A stretch of DNA of 64,000 nucleotides from Actinomycetes bacterium (GCA_024637115.1 JAGXFU010000017.1:1-64000); one strand, 5' to 3'; counted from the first letter of the stretch, positions 1 through 9,455 are shown. The notes: generated by a model from the letters alone, not told the origin. A program made the numbers and translations.

Positions 1-561
1 GTCGACTGCAGCCTGAAGGTCCTCCTCGGCATCTGCGATCACCGCGTCGATGACCTCATTGATGTCGATGCCTTCTGCCGTGGCGATATCGGCCAGAGAC
101 TGGCCATCAACGCGCAGGTCGTGGATCTCGGAGATATCGAGCCCGGACATATCGGCCAGGACCGACTCGGGACGCACGCCTTGCGCGCCACCCATCATGC
201 CGCCGCGACCACCACGGCCACGCGCCATGGGATCGGTCGCCGTCAAACGCTCATCGAGAGACGCTTCGTACTCGGATACTGCCGCATCTTTGACGTCATC
301 GACACCAACGCCTTCGGACTGCGCAATATCTGCAAACGACTCGCCGTCGTGGCGACGATCGGCGACATCACTGATGTCGAGACCGGTCAGGTCCGCAACG
401 ATTCCCACGAGTCCTCCGCCGGCACGGTGCATCGCGCCGCCGAGCCAGCCTGGCGCAGTCGTATCCTCGGCAGTCTCACCGTAGGCGTAGCCAATGCCGC
501 CGAGCACCAGCGCCGCAGTGAGGACGCCGGTCGCAAGCAGTGTTATCTTGTTCCGCTTCAT
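1..561 (-). CDS. Secreted protein with repeated DUF2680-like helical motif (3' end outside window)
   Basis: The gene runs off the left edge with no stop codon; 187 codons are visible. The start is ATG at 561 with GGAGGT seven bases upstream. Residues 1-27 form a signal peptide (MKRNK, then a hydrophobic stretch ending near GYAYG). After it, one unit of the type LTGLDISDVADRRHDGESFA occurs twice, about residues 57-90 and 130-165, each time followed by a DIA...EGI/V segment. A Gly/Arg/Met-rich linker (about 113-123) separates the units. Such 'layer of helix plus IAxxxGI' repeats are typical of small secreted DUF2680-like proteins of unknown function. Nothing in the sequence gives a catalytic role. 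Confidence 0.75.
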   Translation of the reverse strand, partial: MKRNKITLLATGVLTAALVLGGIGYAYGETAEDTTAPGWLGGAMHRAGGGLVGIVADLTGLDISDVADRRHDGESFADIAQSEGVGVDDVKDAAVSEYEASLDERLTATDPMARGRGGRGGMMGGAQGVRPESVLADMSGLDISEIHDLRVDGQSLADIATAEGIDINEVIDAVIADAEEDLQAAVD

Positions 562-704
562 GCTCAGACCTCCAATCGATTCAACACATATGTTGCATCT
601 CGAAGTCTGCGCTCATGCGGCGCGGTGCGCATCGGCCCAGAGAAGGCATCTGGCGTACCCCCGAGGGAGTACGCCAGTTCAATACCTACATCAAAAGACC
701 AGCC

Positions 705-1946
705 CTAGGCTGCCGAGGAACCCCCGCGATTGCGATTGCGGTTACGGCCGCCACGACGCGCCTGTCCCTTGCCGGACGCAGTGCGTGCCGGTGGCTTGGA
801 CGTGCGCTGAGGATCCGGAACCGTGCGCTGCTTGTACGAGAACCCGGCAAGATCCTCGCACGCGAGAACGGTGTCGAGCGTCCGTTCGATCGCCGTGAGA
901 TTCTCGACCTCTTCGGGCGACAAGAAGCTGATTGCAGCTCCATCTTCTCCCGCTCGGGCCGTACGGCCAATGCGGTGTACGTAATCTTCTGTGGTATGCG
1001 GCATGTCGTAGTTCACGACGTGCGTGATCTTGTCGATATCAATGCCGCGAGCAACGACATCGGTTGCCACCAGCACGTGCGAACGTCCGGACTTGAACGA
1101 CTCAAGTGCCTTCTGGCGCTGATTCTGCGAGCGGTCACCGTGAATCGCCTCGCTGCGCACTCCCCGTTTGGAGAGCTGACGGCTCACGCGATCAGCGCGA
1201 TGCTTGGTACGCGTGAACACGAGCGTACGAGATCCTCTGTTCTGTGCGAGCAGCTCAACGAGCAGATCGGTCTTCTGGGTGTTGCACACCGGATAGACGG
1301 ACTGATCGATACGATCGACCGGCTTGGTCGGAGGAGATGTCTCCACACGGATCGGATCAGTGAGCACGGAGTTCACGACCTTGACGACTTCAGGAGCCAT
1401 CGTTGCACTAAAGAGCAGGTTCTGACGCTTCTCAGGAAGCAGTGCGAGGATGCGACGCACGTCGGGCCAGAATCCCATGTCGAGCATGCGATCCGCCTCG
1501 TCGAGCACGACCGTCTCAACCTGAGACAGATCAACGGCACCCTGATTGACGAGGTCGAGCAACCGACCGGGGCATGCAATGACGACATCTACGCCGCGGC
1601 GCAACTTGTCGACCTGGGGCTTTTGCCCAACGCCACCAAAGATGACGACGGAGCGATGGTTCGTGAAATGCGAGACCTTGCGGGTCACTTCTGCGATCTG
1701 AGACGCAAGCTCGCGGGTCGGGGTGATGACGAGAGCGCGAATACCACGCTTGGTCGGTGTGCGCTGCAGCAGCGGCAGTACAAACGCTGCGGTCTTGCCG
1801 GTGCCGGTCTGGGCAACGCCCACGACGTCGCGGCCTGCTAGTACATGGGGGATCGCCTCTGCCTGGATCGGCGTGGCATCTGTGTAGCCCATTTTGGCCA
1901 CAGCAGACAAAAGGCGCGGCTCAAGGCCGAGTGAATCAAACGACAT
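705..1946 (-). CDS. rhlE: DEAD-box ATP-dependent RNA helicase, RhlE type
   Basis: This 413-residue ATP-dependent RNA helicase probably acts in RNA remodelling, ribosome assembly or mRNA turnover. The family motifs appear in order: Q motif (TPIQAEAIP), motif I (AQTGTGKT), Ia (PTRELA), II (VLDEADRMLDMGF), III (SAT), then in domain 2 the TRTKHR region and motif VI (HRIGRTARAG). The C-terminal tail of about 35 residues is basic and Arg/Gly/Asn-rich, as in many cold-adapted RhlE proteins. ATG at 1946 gives the standard RhlE N-terminus. A paralogue lies at 30077-31303. The symbol follows subfamily resemblance; exact RhlE/CshA/DeaD assignment is not certain. Confidence 0.93.
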   Translation of the reverse strand: MSFDSLGLEPRLLSAVAKMGYTDATPIQAEAIPHVLAGRDVVGVAQTGTGKTAAFVLPLLQRTPTKRGIRALVITPTRELASQIAEVTRKVSHFTNHRSVVIFGGVGQKPQVDKLRRGVDVVIACPGRLLDLVNQGAVDLSQVETVVLDEADRMLDMGFWPDVRRILALLPEKRQNLLFSATMAPEVVKVVNSVLTDPIRVETSPPTKPVDRIDQSVYPVCNTQKTDLLVELLAQNRGSRTLVFTRTKHRADRVSRQLSKRGVRSEAIHGDRSQNQRQKALESFKSGRSHVLVATDVVARGIDIDKITHVVNYDMPHTTEDYVHRIGRTARAGEDGAAISFLSPEEVENLTAIERTLDTVLACEDLAGFSYKQRTVPDPQRTSKPPARTASGKGQARRGGRNRNRNRGGSSAA

Positions 1947-2128
1947 TCAGTTGTCTCCTTCGAGCGTGCCCGCCCAGGATTGGGTGGCACCGCGTTGTAG
2001 ACGCAGTTGCTCAACAGGTCGTCACCTTCATTTGGCGACGCACGACAACCGGGTCTTTGGAAAATTCCTTGCGCAGTGTAGCACACAACGTGCCATCGAA
2101 CGTTTCGCAGCACTTCCCAGAAGATACG

Positions 2129-2152
2129 AAACCCGCCAGACGGGGCGGGTTT
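2129..2152 (-). terminator. Intrinsic terminator downstream of tRNA-Ser(GGA)
   Basis: A nine-base-pair stem (AAACCCGCC / GGCGGGTTT) closes a short loop 12 bases past the tRNA 3' end. Read on the minus strand it is GC-rich and ends in TTT, so it probably terminates the tRNA transcript. It may also insulate the helicase gene. Confidence 0.7.
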
Positions 2153-2164
2153 CGATTGATTCTA

Positions 2165-2258
2165 TGGCGGAGAGTCAGGGATTCGAACCCTGGGTACCGA
2201 TTCAAGTCGGCACACACGATTTCCAGTCGTGCTCCTTCAGCCTCTCGGACAACTCTCC
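2165..2258 (-). tRNA. tRNA-Ser (anticodon GGA)
   Basis: Minus-strand class II tRNA with acceptor GGAGAGT pairing to ACTCTCC, discriminator G and an encoded CCA end. The anticodon arm reads ACGACTGGAAATCGT, giving anticodon GGA for UCU/UCC. A long variable arm (GTGCCGACTTGAATCGGTAC) is diagnostic of serine. The T-arm is GGGTTCGAATCCC. Coordinates include the CCA. Confidence 0.97.
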
Positions 2259-2340
2259 ACGTATTGCGCACGGATACACCTGAAGCGCAAAGGCGAGTAT
2301 ACCCAGGTTGCCAGGGGGCGGCAATTGAACCGTGCTCCTG

Positions 2341-3192
2341 CTACGCGGTGAGCTGTCCCGATGTGGCAACGCGCCCCGGCTGCATCGAGAGCAACGGACC
2401 CTGCAAGTGACGCACGATCTCGGCACAAACCGAACCCATCATGAGACCGGTATACATACCGTGCCCGCGAGAACCGGTGAGCGTGAGCGTCACATCGCCT
2501 GCATGCGCCCGGCTCATGATCGCCTCGGACGCATCGCCATGTGAGAACTCCTCGGTGACGCGGACCTTGCCGGCATGCCGCAGTCGCTCTCCAACCGCCC
2601 TCAGCGCGAACCGTTCCTGCGTGGACGCATTGGAGCCCTCGCACACGTGCAGAAGTGCTATCTCAGAGATAAGACCCTTGCCGACCATCGACTCGGCCAT
2701 CTCGATCGCTCCGAGAGAAGCCGATGTGAAGTCGACCGCCAGAAGCACCTTTGAGAGCATGGGGGTGTGACGCAGCAGGTGCATCGCGCCGTCGGACTTG
2801 CTTGAGACCCGCAGCGAGAGCAACGGGTGGCTGAGATGCGCAGATGCCGCGTCGTCCAGTCCGTGGATCAGCACGTGGGCGTTGCGACCGTACCCTTCGA
2901 TTCCAACGACAACGATGTCGGCATTGGCGCGTTCGGCAATCTGATCGATCGCCCGGGAAACGGATCCGCGCTCAAGCGCGAACTCAACGTCGAAGCCTGC
3001 GGCTTCGAGCGTATCGCGCTGTTCGGAGAGTCGCCGCATGAGTTGGCTCTCCTCGGTAGATCCGACGGGGGTGTCGCACACACATGCGAGCGCGATGCGC
3101 TCGATACCGAACTGATGAAGTCGGGGCACGACAGACATGAGTTGATACGATGCGGGACTCGCATCGGTACATACGACAGCAGCATTGAACAT
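2341..3192 (-). CDS. Tandem universal stress protein (UspA family)
   Basis: This 283-residue protein carries two UspA-type alpha/beta domains. The first (about 1-135) starts with the beta1 'AAVVCTDAS' and contains ADIVVVGIEGYGR. The second (about 145-270) starts 'KVLLAVDFT' and ends with the ATP-binding-type loop GSRGHG followed by GSVCAEIV. ATG 3192 has GGAG eight bases upstream. Two-domain Usp proteins are cytoplasmic stress-associated nucleotide-binding proteins with poorly defined targets. It lies alone between tRNA-Ser and the divergent ku gene. Confidence 0.9.
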   Translation of the reverse strand: MFNAAVVCTDASPASYQLMSVVPRLHQFGIERIALACVCDTPVGSTEESQLMRRLSEQRDTLEAAGFDVEFALERGSVSRAIDQIAERANADIVVVGIEGYGRNAHVLIHGLDDAASAHLSHPLLSLRVSSKSDGAMHLLRHTPMLSKVLLAVDFTSASLGAIEMAESMVGKGLISEIALLHVCEGSNASTQERFALRAVGERLRHAGKVRVTEEFSHGDASEAIMSRAHAGDVTLTLTGSRGHGMYTGLMMGSVCAEIVRHLQGPLLSMQPGRVATSGQLTA

Positions 3193-3364
3193 CCAGGCAC
3201 TCCTCGCGATATGGATAGTCAGCGACCCGGCAGTCGCCGTTCAAACGTCCGAGCATTATAGCGAAGGGCACACGGATCGGGGTGTGCCGCGCATCACATG
3301 ACGCCGGGCAACGCCAACGGGTACAAATGCAACAGACGACCCATGCGATCGAAGGGCATCACCA

Positions 3365-4174
3365 ATGCCGCATGCAATCTGGACAGGCACGATCAGTTTT
3401 GGCCTCGTGACCATACCTGTGACCCTCTTCGCTGCCGAGGAGAGCGGCTCGCAGCTCTCATTCCACATGCTCGACAAGCGAGATCTCTCTCCGATCAAGC
3501 AGCGTCGGGTGAGTCTGCGAACCGGCGAAGAGGTTCCGTGGGACGAGATCGTGAAGGGCCATGAACTCGCCGATGGCCGATGGGTGGTGCTTGAGGATGA
3601 AGACTTTGCAGCAGCCAATGTCGAGGCGACACAAACGATCGACATCATCTCGGCGGTGTGCGCCACTGAGATCGACGCCACCTACTACGCAAAGCCGTAC
3701 TACCTCGAGCCATCCAAGGCCGGCCGGAAGGCCTATGTGCTTCTGCGTGAAGCCCTTAGTCGTGCGGAGCGTGTGGCACTCGCAAAGATCGTGATTCGCA
3801 CTCGGCAGCATCTTGCCGCAATCGTACCGCTGGGCGACGTGCTCGTACTTGAACTCCTGAGATATCCCAATGAGCTGCGAGACGCCAACGCCCTCGATCT
3901 GCCGTCGTCAGACCTGAAGAAAGTAGCGGTCACAGACGCAGAGCTCGACATGGCCGAGCAACTATTGAGGACCATCGAGCGACCTTTCGAACCCGAATCT
4001 CAGGAATACCGCGACACGTACCACGATGACCTCCTCGCCCTGATCGAACGCAAGGGAGCCGGTGAACTGCCCGCGCCAGCCGAGCCCACAGCCGGTGAGC
4101 CTGTGGGCGAGGTCGTGGATATCGTGGCATTGCTCAAGCGCTCACTCGATGAGGCGAAGCAGGCGCGGGGATAG
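3365..4174 (+). CDS. ku: Non-homologous end joining protein Ku
   Basis: Bacterial Ku (269 residues, normal length 250-300) forms a homodimeric ring on DNA double-strand ends and recruits LigD. The N-terminus MPHAIWTGTISFGLVTIPV is the family hallmark, followed by a beta-barrel core with YYAKPYYLEP and the bridge region near residue 130. The C-terminal tail (about 225-269) is Pro/Ala/Glu-rich and ends in a short basic helix. The stop lies four bases before the ligD start, so the two are almost certainly co-transcribed. Confidence 0.97.
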   Translation: MPHAIWTGTISFGLVTIPVTLFAAEESGSQLSFHMLDKRDLSPIKQRRVSLRTGEEVPWDEIVKGHELADGRWVVLEDEDFAAANVEATQTIDIISAVCATEIDATYYAKPYYLEPSKAGRKAYVLLREALSRAERVALAKIVIRTRQHLAAIVPLGDVLVLELLRYPNELRDANALDLPSSDLKKVAVTDAELDMAEQLLRTIERPFEPESQEYRDTYHDDLLALIERKGAGELPAPAEPTAGEPVGEVVDIVALLKRSLDEAKQARG

Positions 4175-4178
4175 TCCT

Positions 4179-6725
4179 GTGCCACTCGAAAAATACCAGG
4201 ACAAGCGCCATTTCGACCGCACTCCTGAGCCGGCAGGCGATACGTCTGCCCACACCGGTTCGCGGGAGCCTGCGCGCGTCTTTGTCGTGCAGAAACACGC
4301 AGCGTCCCGCCTTCACTACGACTTCCGGCTGGAGATCGACGGCGTGCTCGCGAGCTGGGCGATTCCCAAGGGTCCGAGCCTGGACACAAAGCAACGTCGC
4401 CTTGCAATGCATGTCGAGGATCACCCACTTGAGTACGGCTCCTTTGAAGGCACGATCCCCCAGGGAGAGTACGGCGGGGGCACGGTCATGCTATGGGATC
4501 GCGGTACCTATGAACCGGTCGGCGACATGGACGAGGAATACGCCGCCGGCAAGGCGTTCAAATTCCGGCTGCATGGCGAAAAGCTACAGGGCGGATTCAC
4601 TCTCGTGCATCTCAAGCCCCGCGAGGGTGACAAGAAGGACAACAGCTGGCTGCTCATCAAGGAGCGGGACGAACACGCTCGCCCCAGCGAGGGCTACGAT
4701 GTCCTGACCGAACGGCCCGAGAGCATAGCCACGGGTCGTGACCTCGACGCGATCAGCCGCGGTGACGCCGCTGCCGATTCAGAACCACCCCCCGCGGCGC
4801 ACGTCGACTCACCGCCCGCAGACACGCCCGTGCAGCTCGCGCGCCTCACAAGCGAACCTCCCGAAGGCGACGGCTGGATCCGCGAGGTCAAGTACGACGG
4901 CTATCGTGTGCGCGTGGTTGTGGAGCGTGGCACCGCTCAGCTCCTCACTCGCAACGGGAAGGACTGGACAGACCGCTTTGAGCGCGTTGCCCTCGCAGCG
5001 TCCGGGCTACCGATCACATCCGCGCTCCTTGACGGCGAGATCGTAGCCCTGAACAAGGACGGCACCCCGGATTTCGCAGCTCTGCAACGCGCGATGTCGA
5101 GCGGTGACCAGAAGAATCTCGCCTATATGGCGTTCGACCTCCTGTCGATGGACGGCTGGGATCTTCGCGAAATACCGCTACAAGAACGCAAGGGTCTCCT
5201 GAGCGAACTGCTTGAGACCGCCGGAGATCCTACCGGGCCGATTCGTCTCGCCGAGGGCGTGGACTCAGACGGAGCAGCATTTCACGATGCCACCTGCGAA
5301 CTCGGGCTCGAAGGCTCGATCTCCAAGCGGGCCGATGCACCCTATCGTGCCGGACGCACCCCTGACTGGCTCAAAGTGAAGTGCCTCGCGCGACAGGAGT
5401 TCGTGATCGGAGGATTCACCGAGCCGGGCGGATCGCGCGCAGGATTCGGCGCGCTGCTGCTCGGCACCTTCGAGGGAGGCGAACTGCGCTATGCCGGTCG
5501 AGTAGGAACCGGATTCACCGACGACGATCTCATGCGAATTCGGACGCTCCTGGACGAGCGCGAACTCGATGCGTCCCCGTTCGCAACCACTGTTCGCGTT
5601 CCCGGCAAGCACCTGCACTGGGTCCGTCCCGATCTCGTGTGCGAGGTAACCTTCCAGGAGTGGACTACCGAAGGTCTGCTCCGCCATCCGTCTTTCAAGG
5701 GCCTGCGCGAGGACAAGCCTGCCGAGGAGATCTCGCGCGAGTCGCCCGCTCCCCCGCCCGCGGCCGGGAGCGCGGCAGACATCGCACCCTCGCCCGCACC
5801 CGCGACCGACTCTGCGCCGGTCACCGTGGCGGGTATCACCATCTCCAAACCCGGCAAGGTGCTCTTTGAGCCGCGCTCTGACGGCCGCGGCACGTCCGCG
5901 TCAAAGCTGGATCTCGCCCGCTACTACGAGGCGGTGGCACCCCGGATGCTCGCGCACTCCGCAGACCGACCGCTCACGCTCGTGCGCTGTCCCCACGGAA
6001 CGCGCGGCGACTGCTTCTATCAGAAACATCCCGATTCCCGCACAACGTTGCCCGCGCTCCACACTGTCGATATCACCGAGCACGATGCGCTGGAAACGTA
6101 TCTCTACCTCAACGATGCTGCCGGGCTTGTGGCCCTCGCTCAACTCGGCGTGCTCGAGATTCATGCGTGGAACTCTCTGGCCACATCACCCGAGCTTCCC
6201 GATCGCATCGTCTTTGACCTCGATCCGGGACCGGGTGTTCCCTGGAAACAGATCGCCAACGCCGCGTCCCTGCTTCGTGATGCCCTCGCCGCGCTCGACC
6301 TGACAGCATTCCTCAAGGCAACGGGCGGCAAGGGGCTGCATGTCGTGGTGCCGATCGTGCCCGATCTCGACCACACGGCAATCCGTGCCTTCGCCCGGAT
6401 GCTCGCCGAGCGCATCGAGCGTCATGACCCGGAGCACTTCACGACCCGCATGGCACTCAGTGCACGCAGCGGGAGAATCTTCATCGACCACCTGCGCAAC
6501 GCTCACGGTGCTACCTCAGTCGAACCCTTCTCGACCCGCTCAAGAGAAGGAGCGCCGATCGCCTTGCCCCTCGCATGGAGCGAGCTCCCGATATCGGAAC
6601 CCTTCTTCACACTCGAAGACGGCATCGCGCTCGCACGCAATGCGGAGAATCCGTGGGAAGGATACGAAACGGCGCGGGCATCGATCACACGTGAGGTTCT
6701 CGAAGCGCTCGCAGCACTGAGCTAG
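4179..6725 (+). CDS. ligD: ATP-dependent DNA ligase LigD (phosphoesterase-ligase-polymerase fusion)
   Basis: LigD (848 residues) seals and processes Ku-bound double-strand breaks. Domain order is phosphoesterase (about 35-165; FVVQKHAASRLHYDFRLE, IPQGEYGGGTV), ATP ligase (about 210-520; adenylated lysine K238 in REVKYDGYRV), then AEP-type polymerase (about 548-840; catalytic DxD at D680/D682 in FDLDPGPG and the TGGKGLHV loop). This PE-Lig-Pol order matches Pseudomonas LigD rather than mycobacterial Pol-PE-Lig. GTG 4179 is chosen because it lies four bases after the Ku stop and the N-terminus then begins PLEKYQDKRHF, typical of LigD. The reading frame is open further upstream inside ku, but that extension would not be LigD-like. 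Pro/Ala-rich linkers join the domains. Confidence 0.95.
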   Translation: MPLEKYQDKRHFDRTPEPAGDTSAHTGSREPARVFVVQKHAASRLHYDFRLEIDGVLASWAIPKGPSLDTKQRRLAMHVEDHPLEYGSFEGTIPQGEYGGGTVMLWDRGTYEPVGDMDEEYAAGKAFKFRLHGEKLQGGFTLVHLKPREGDKKDNSWLLIKERDEHARPSEGYDVLTERPESIATGRDLDAISRGDAAADSEPPPAAHVDSPPADTPVQLARLTSEPPEGDGWIREVKYDGYRVRVVVERGTAQLLTRNGKDWTDRFERVALAASGLPITSALLDGEIVALNKDGTPDFAALQRAMSSGDQKNLAYMAFDLLSMDGWDLREIPLQERKGLLSELLETAGDPTGPIRLAEGVDSDGAAFHDATCELGLEGSISKRADAPYRAGRTPDWLKVKCLARQEFVIGGFTEPGGSRAGFGALLLGTFEGGELRYAGRVGTGFTDDDLMRIRTLLDERELDASPFATTVRVPGKHLHWVRPDLVCEVTFQEWTTEGLLRHPSFKGLREDKPAEEISRESPAPPPAAGSAADIAPSPAPATDSAPVTVAGITISKPGKVLFEPRSDGRGTSASKLDLARYYEAVAPRMLAHSADRPLTLVRCPHGTRGDCFYQKHPDSRTTLPALHTVDITEHDALETYLYLNDAAGLVALAQLGVLEIHAWNSLATSPELPDRIVFDLDPGPGVPWKQIANAASLLRDALAALDLTAFLKATGGKGLHVVVPIVPDLDHTAIRAFARMLAERIERHDPEHFTTRMALSARSGRIFIDHLRNAHGATSVEPFSTRSREGAPIALPLAWSELPISEPFFTLEDGIALARNAENPWEGYETARASITREVLEALAALS

Positions 6726-6748
6726 AACACAGGTCGGGTGCAGTGGTC

Positions 6749-6979
6749 CTAGGCGATATCACGGACCTTGATGGCGGCGGCGCGCGCAAGATCCTGGCCC
6801 ACAACCAGGCGCAACGCTTCGAGGATGTTGTCGGCCATTGCGTCGAGATCCGATCGCTCGATCGTGTCGGGACTCTTGCCGATACGCTTGGCCTCGACAT
6901 CAACCGAGACGGTCGCAAGCACCGTCCCGATCACCGGACGCAGAACCTCCTCAACGCGCTGCGCAAGCAGGTTAGCCAC
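6749..6979 (-). CDS. Small conserved helical protein, translationally coupled to its upstream membrane protein
   Basis: The frame is open far upstream, but GTG 6979 is the likely start: GGGGAG lies a few bases before it and it overlaps the stop of the preceding gene by eight bases. The 76-residue product (VANLLAQRVEEVLR... to IKVRDIA) is acidic, helical and soluble, without a signal peptide or recognised domain. ATG 7012 (87 residues) is an alternative. Function unknown; the coupling suggests that it works with the 6972-7448 membrane protein. Confidence 0.6.
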   Translation of the reverse strand: MANLLAQRVEEVLRPVIGTVLATVSVDVEAKRIGKSPDTIERSDLDAMADNILEALRLVVGQDLARAAAIKVRDIA

Positions 6980-7448
6980 GCTGCTCCCCGCCTTCAGCGC
7001 CGTCAGCACCATCTGAGGGTGACTGCACTGCCTCGGCATACGCCCGCACGCTCTCAAGGTAGCGCGAGAGTGCCGAGCGAAGCCTGATGAAGTAGACGGC
7101 AAGCAACGCCAGTCCAACGGTAACCAGCAGGTCGGCACCGAACGCAATGAACGAAGACAGGTCAATATCATCAACGAGCGCACCAAACCAGCGAGCCAGC
7201 ATCGATGCGGCCAGACACAGTACCGCGAGCATCATGTAGCCGACGTTCTCGGCGATCATCGATCCCTCTGAGACACGGCGAAGCAACACGGCATCGATCA
7301 GCACGATGACAGCGATCACCAATCCGATTCCCGCCGAGGCAAGCGAGAGCCAATCGGGCACGAGTGCGCCGTCCGAGGCAAACGCAAGGTGCGGCACCGC
7401 GAAAATGCTCGCTACCGCAAGACCAACGACCCTCGCTGCATGCTTCAT
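6972..7448 (-). CDS. Small integral membrane protein with signal-like N-terminus
   Basis: ATG 7448 is preceded by GGGAG and gives a 158-residue protein; the frame extends 27 codons further but without a ribosome site. Residues 1-24 look like a signal peptide or first membrane segment (MKHAARVVGLAVASIFAVPH). Three further hydrophobic segments follow (about 32-52, 68-85, 97-120), then a helix and an acidic Gly/Glu-rich tail. No family was recognised. It heads a two-gene unit with 6749-6979. Confidence 0.65.
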   Translation of the reverse strand: MKHAARVVGLAVASIFAVPHLAFASDGALVPDWLSLASAGIGLVIAVIVLIDAVLLRRVSEGSMIAENVGYMMLAVLCLAASMLARWFGALVDDIDLSSFIAFGADLLVTVGLALLAVYFIRLRSALSRYLESVRAYAEAVQSPSDGADGAEGGEQRG

Positions 7449-7583
7449 GGCCGAACTCCCTGACTGACACTCGAGGACAAACCGGTTCACATCTCTATCT
7501 TCGGCATACCAGACCACAGGATAAGTCAAACATGACCGCCGTCACAGACAACACCCTGCACAGCGCCTACTCACAAGCATTCC

Positions 7584-9455
7584 CTAGCCGGCACCGCCAC
7601 CACCGCCGCCACCGCCGCCGCCACCGCCGCCGGAGAATCCGCCACCCCCGCCAGACGAGGACGACATCTGTGATGAGGCGATTGATGCGGCCGACGTGAA
7701 TCCGCTCTGGAGCGCCCCCACAGGGGAATCACCATACCGCCCGCTCGATGCATATACCCACCAGTATGTGGATTGGAATGCCGGGTTCTGAACCACCTCG
7801 GGAATCTTGACCTGCAGTTGATCGATGACCTCTTTGGCGATTCCGAATACCACCGCAAGCACGATGAAGTGCTCCCAGAGCTTCACGTGTGTGGGAGGCG
7901 CCTCGTTCAAGCGCGAGAAATCGCGCAGATAGTTGTGCAGTCCCCGGTACTTGGCGTGCAGATCGTTCGCCTCGACAGAGCGACGCTTCATGGGAATCGC
8001 CACACCGCCTGCGATCAACGCACACACTACGCCGACTATTCCCGGAATCAGATTCTCGGTATAGAGAGCTGCCATGAAACCGACAATGCCCGAGAGTGCT
8101 GCCAGAGTGATCGCGCCGCCCTGCGCCTTGGCGCCGCTCGACTCAAAGAAGCCGCGAGCCTCAGCATCTTCCCTGACCAGGTCTTTCCACGCTTGCATCT
8201 TCTTGGCGAACGTCTCGGCCTTCTTTTTGGCGTACGCCTTGATCTGCTCGATCGTGACCGTGTCACCCTTGCCGATCGACGTGAACAGGATCTTGATCAG
8301 TTCCTGGTCGATCGGGTCAAGATCGTTGTACTTACTGCGGTCGAGCACCATCTGATAGGTCTGCTCTTCTTTCGTGCCCATCCCCAGAAAGCCGCCCTTA
8401 ACGCTTTGTGTGACGGGCTGCATATTGATGACGCCCTTGTTGGCGAGTTCCATGATCGTCGCGGCAATGTCCGAGTCCTCGACAGTGCCAAACCTCCACA
8501 GCACTCCTACGATCGCAGGATGCAGTTCTGCCGGATCCTCGCGCCAGTACTCACCCTTGAACGACGATGCATGCTCTTTGCCGTAGCGAAAGAACAGGAA
8601 GACCGAGAAAGCCGCGGCGAACAGCGAGATCAACACACTGGCCCCGCCGACACCCCACACAAGAATCCGGGCACGAGTCCGCTTGGCGTTGGCCGCGTTG
8701 GCGAGATCTGCTTCCTCATCGAGAATCTGCTGCAACATTGCATCAGACCTCTGCTCAGCCGAGGAGAGCCATTCCTGCGGGAATGTCACGCGTCCCTCAA
8801 CGAACGTCATCGGAGGCACCGACGGCACCTGCAACGACACGTCTCCCGCGGCCGCCTCCGGACCGAGTGCAACCACACCGGAGAGCGGTCCGTGTGCCCA
8901 CGCCCGTACATTCTGCTCCGGGACGATCGGCTCACCTGAGCTCGGGAGTGAGATCGCGACCGTCACATCGCTCGCGCCCTTCTCCCACTCGTCACCAACG
9001 AACTGCCAGTAGAGCTCGCCGGTATCTGCCCAGCGCGTTGCAGCGCCCTCTACCCGATAGCGCAGTTCGAACGGCACACTCGTGTCCGCATAGCGAAAGA
9101 ACGCCCGAACTTCGACATAGGAGCCCAGATCCCTGACAAGATACGTTCCCGGAGGGCGCGTATCGATCGCGCCGGGATCACTCGTTGGCTCATAGTCGCC
9201 CTCGGGACCGCTCAAACTCACAATCTCGAGATTGGTGGACGTGCCCTTGGCAAGCTGCCAATAGATGAACGTGTAATCCTCATCGAAGGAGAATGTTCTT
9301 TGTTCGACAACGCTCATCGAACCGTCCGGCATGACTTGGGCCGCTATGTCGACCGGCCCCATCGAGTAGTCCTTGGCCAGAGCCGGCGTTGCGGCACCGA
9401 GTAATGTCACGATCGTGATCGCCAGTACAGCGATCAGCCGGAACGATCTCCTCAT
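7584..9455 (-). CDS. DUF2207 domain membrane protein with poly-glycine tail
   Basis: This 623-residue protein has a signal peptide (1-27, ending PALAK). An extracytoplasmic DUF2207 beta domain (about 30-245; IDTRPPGTYLVRDLG, ELRYRVEGA) is followed by a membrane helix near 270-295 and a cytoplasmic DUF2207 C-terminal region with two more membrane segments around 445-490. The last 25 residues are a Ser then Gly-rich tract (FSGGG...), usual for this family. DUF2207 proteins are widespread actinobacterial and firmicute membrane proteins of unknown role. The start codon overlaps the tadA stop by four bases (ATGA), so it is the second gene of a tadA operon. Confidence 0.88.
   Translation of the reverse strand: MRRSFRLIAVLAITIVTLLGAATPALAKDYSMGPVDIAAQVMPDGSMSVVEQRTFSFDEDYTFIYWQLAKGTSTNLEIVSLSGPEGDYEPTSDPGAIDTRPPGTYLVRDLGSYVEVRAFFRYADTSVPFELRYRVEGAATRWADTGELYWQFVGDEWEKGASDVTVAISLPSSGEPIVPEQNVRAWAHGPLSGVVALGPEAAAGDVSLQVPSVPPMTFVEGRVTFPQEWLSSAEQRSDAMLQQILDEEADLANAANAKRTRARILVWGVGGASVLISLFAAAFSVFLFFRYGKEHASSFKGEYWREDPAELHPAIVGVLWRFGTVEDSDIAATIMELANKGVINMQPVTQSVKGGFLGMGTKEEQTYQMVLDRSKYNDLDPIDQELIKILFTSIGKGDTVTIEQIKAYAKKKAETFAKKMQAWKDLVREDAEARGFFESSGAKAQGGAITLAALSGIVGFMAALYTENLIPGIVGVVCALIAGGVAIPMKRRSVEANDLHAKYRGLHNYLRDFSRLNEAPPTHVKLWEHFIVLAVVFGIAKEVIDQLQVKIPEVVQNPAFQSTYWWVYASSGRYGDSPVGALQSGFTSAASIASSQMSSSSGGGGGFSGGGGGGGGGGGGGAG

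Noticed and set aside
540-1841. Long plus-strand open frame opposite the first helicase
   Set aside because: Antisense to a helicase with complete family motifs; its translation has no domain and is Arg/Cys-rich, as expected of a high-GC shadow.
7773-8939. 388-residue plus-strand open frame opposite the DUF2207 gene
   Set aside because: No ribosome site and no fold; the opposite strand has a signal peptide, membrane helices and a family-typical tail.
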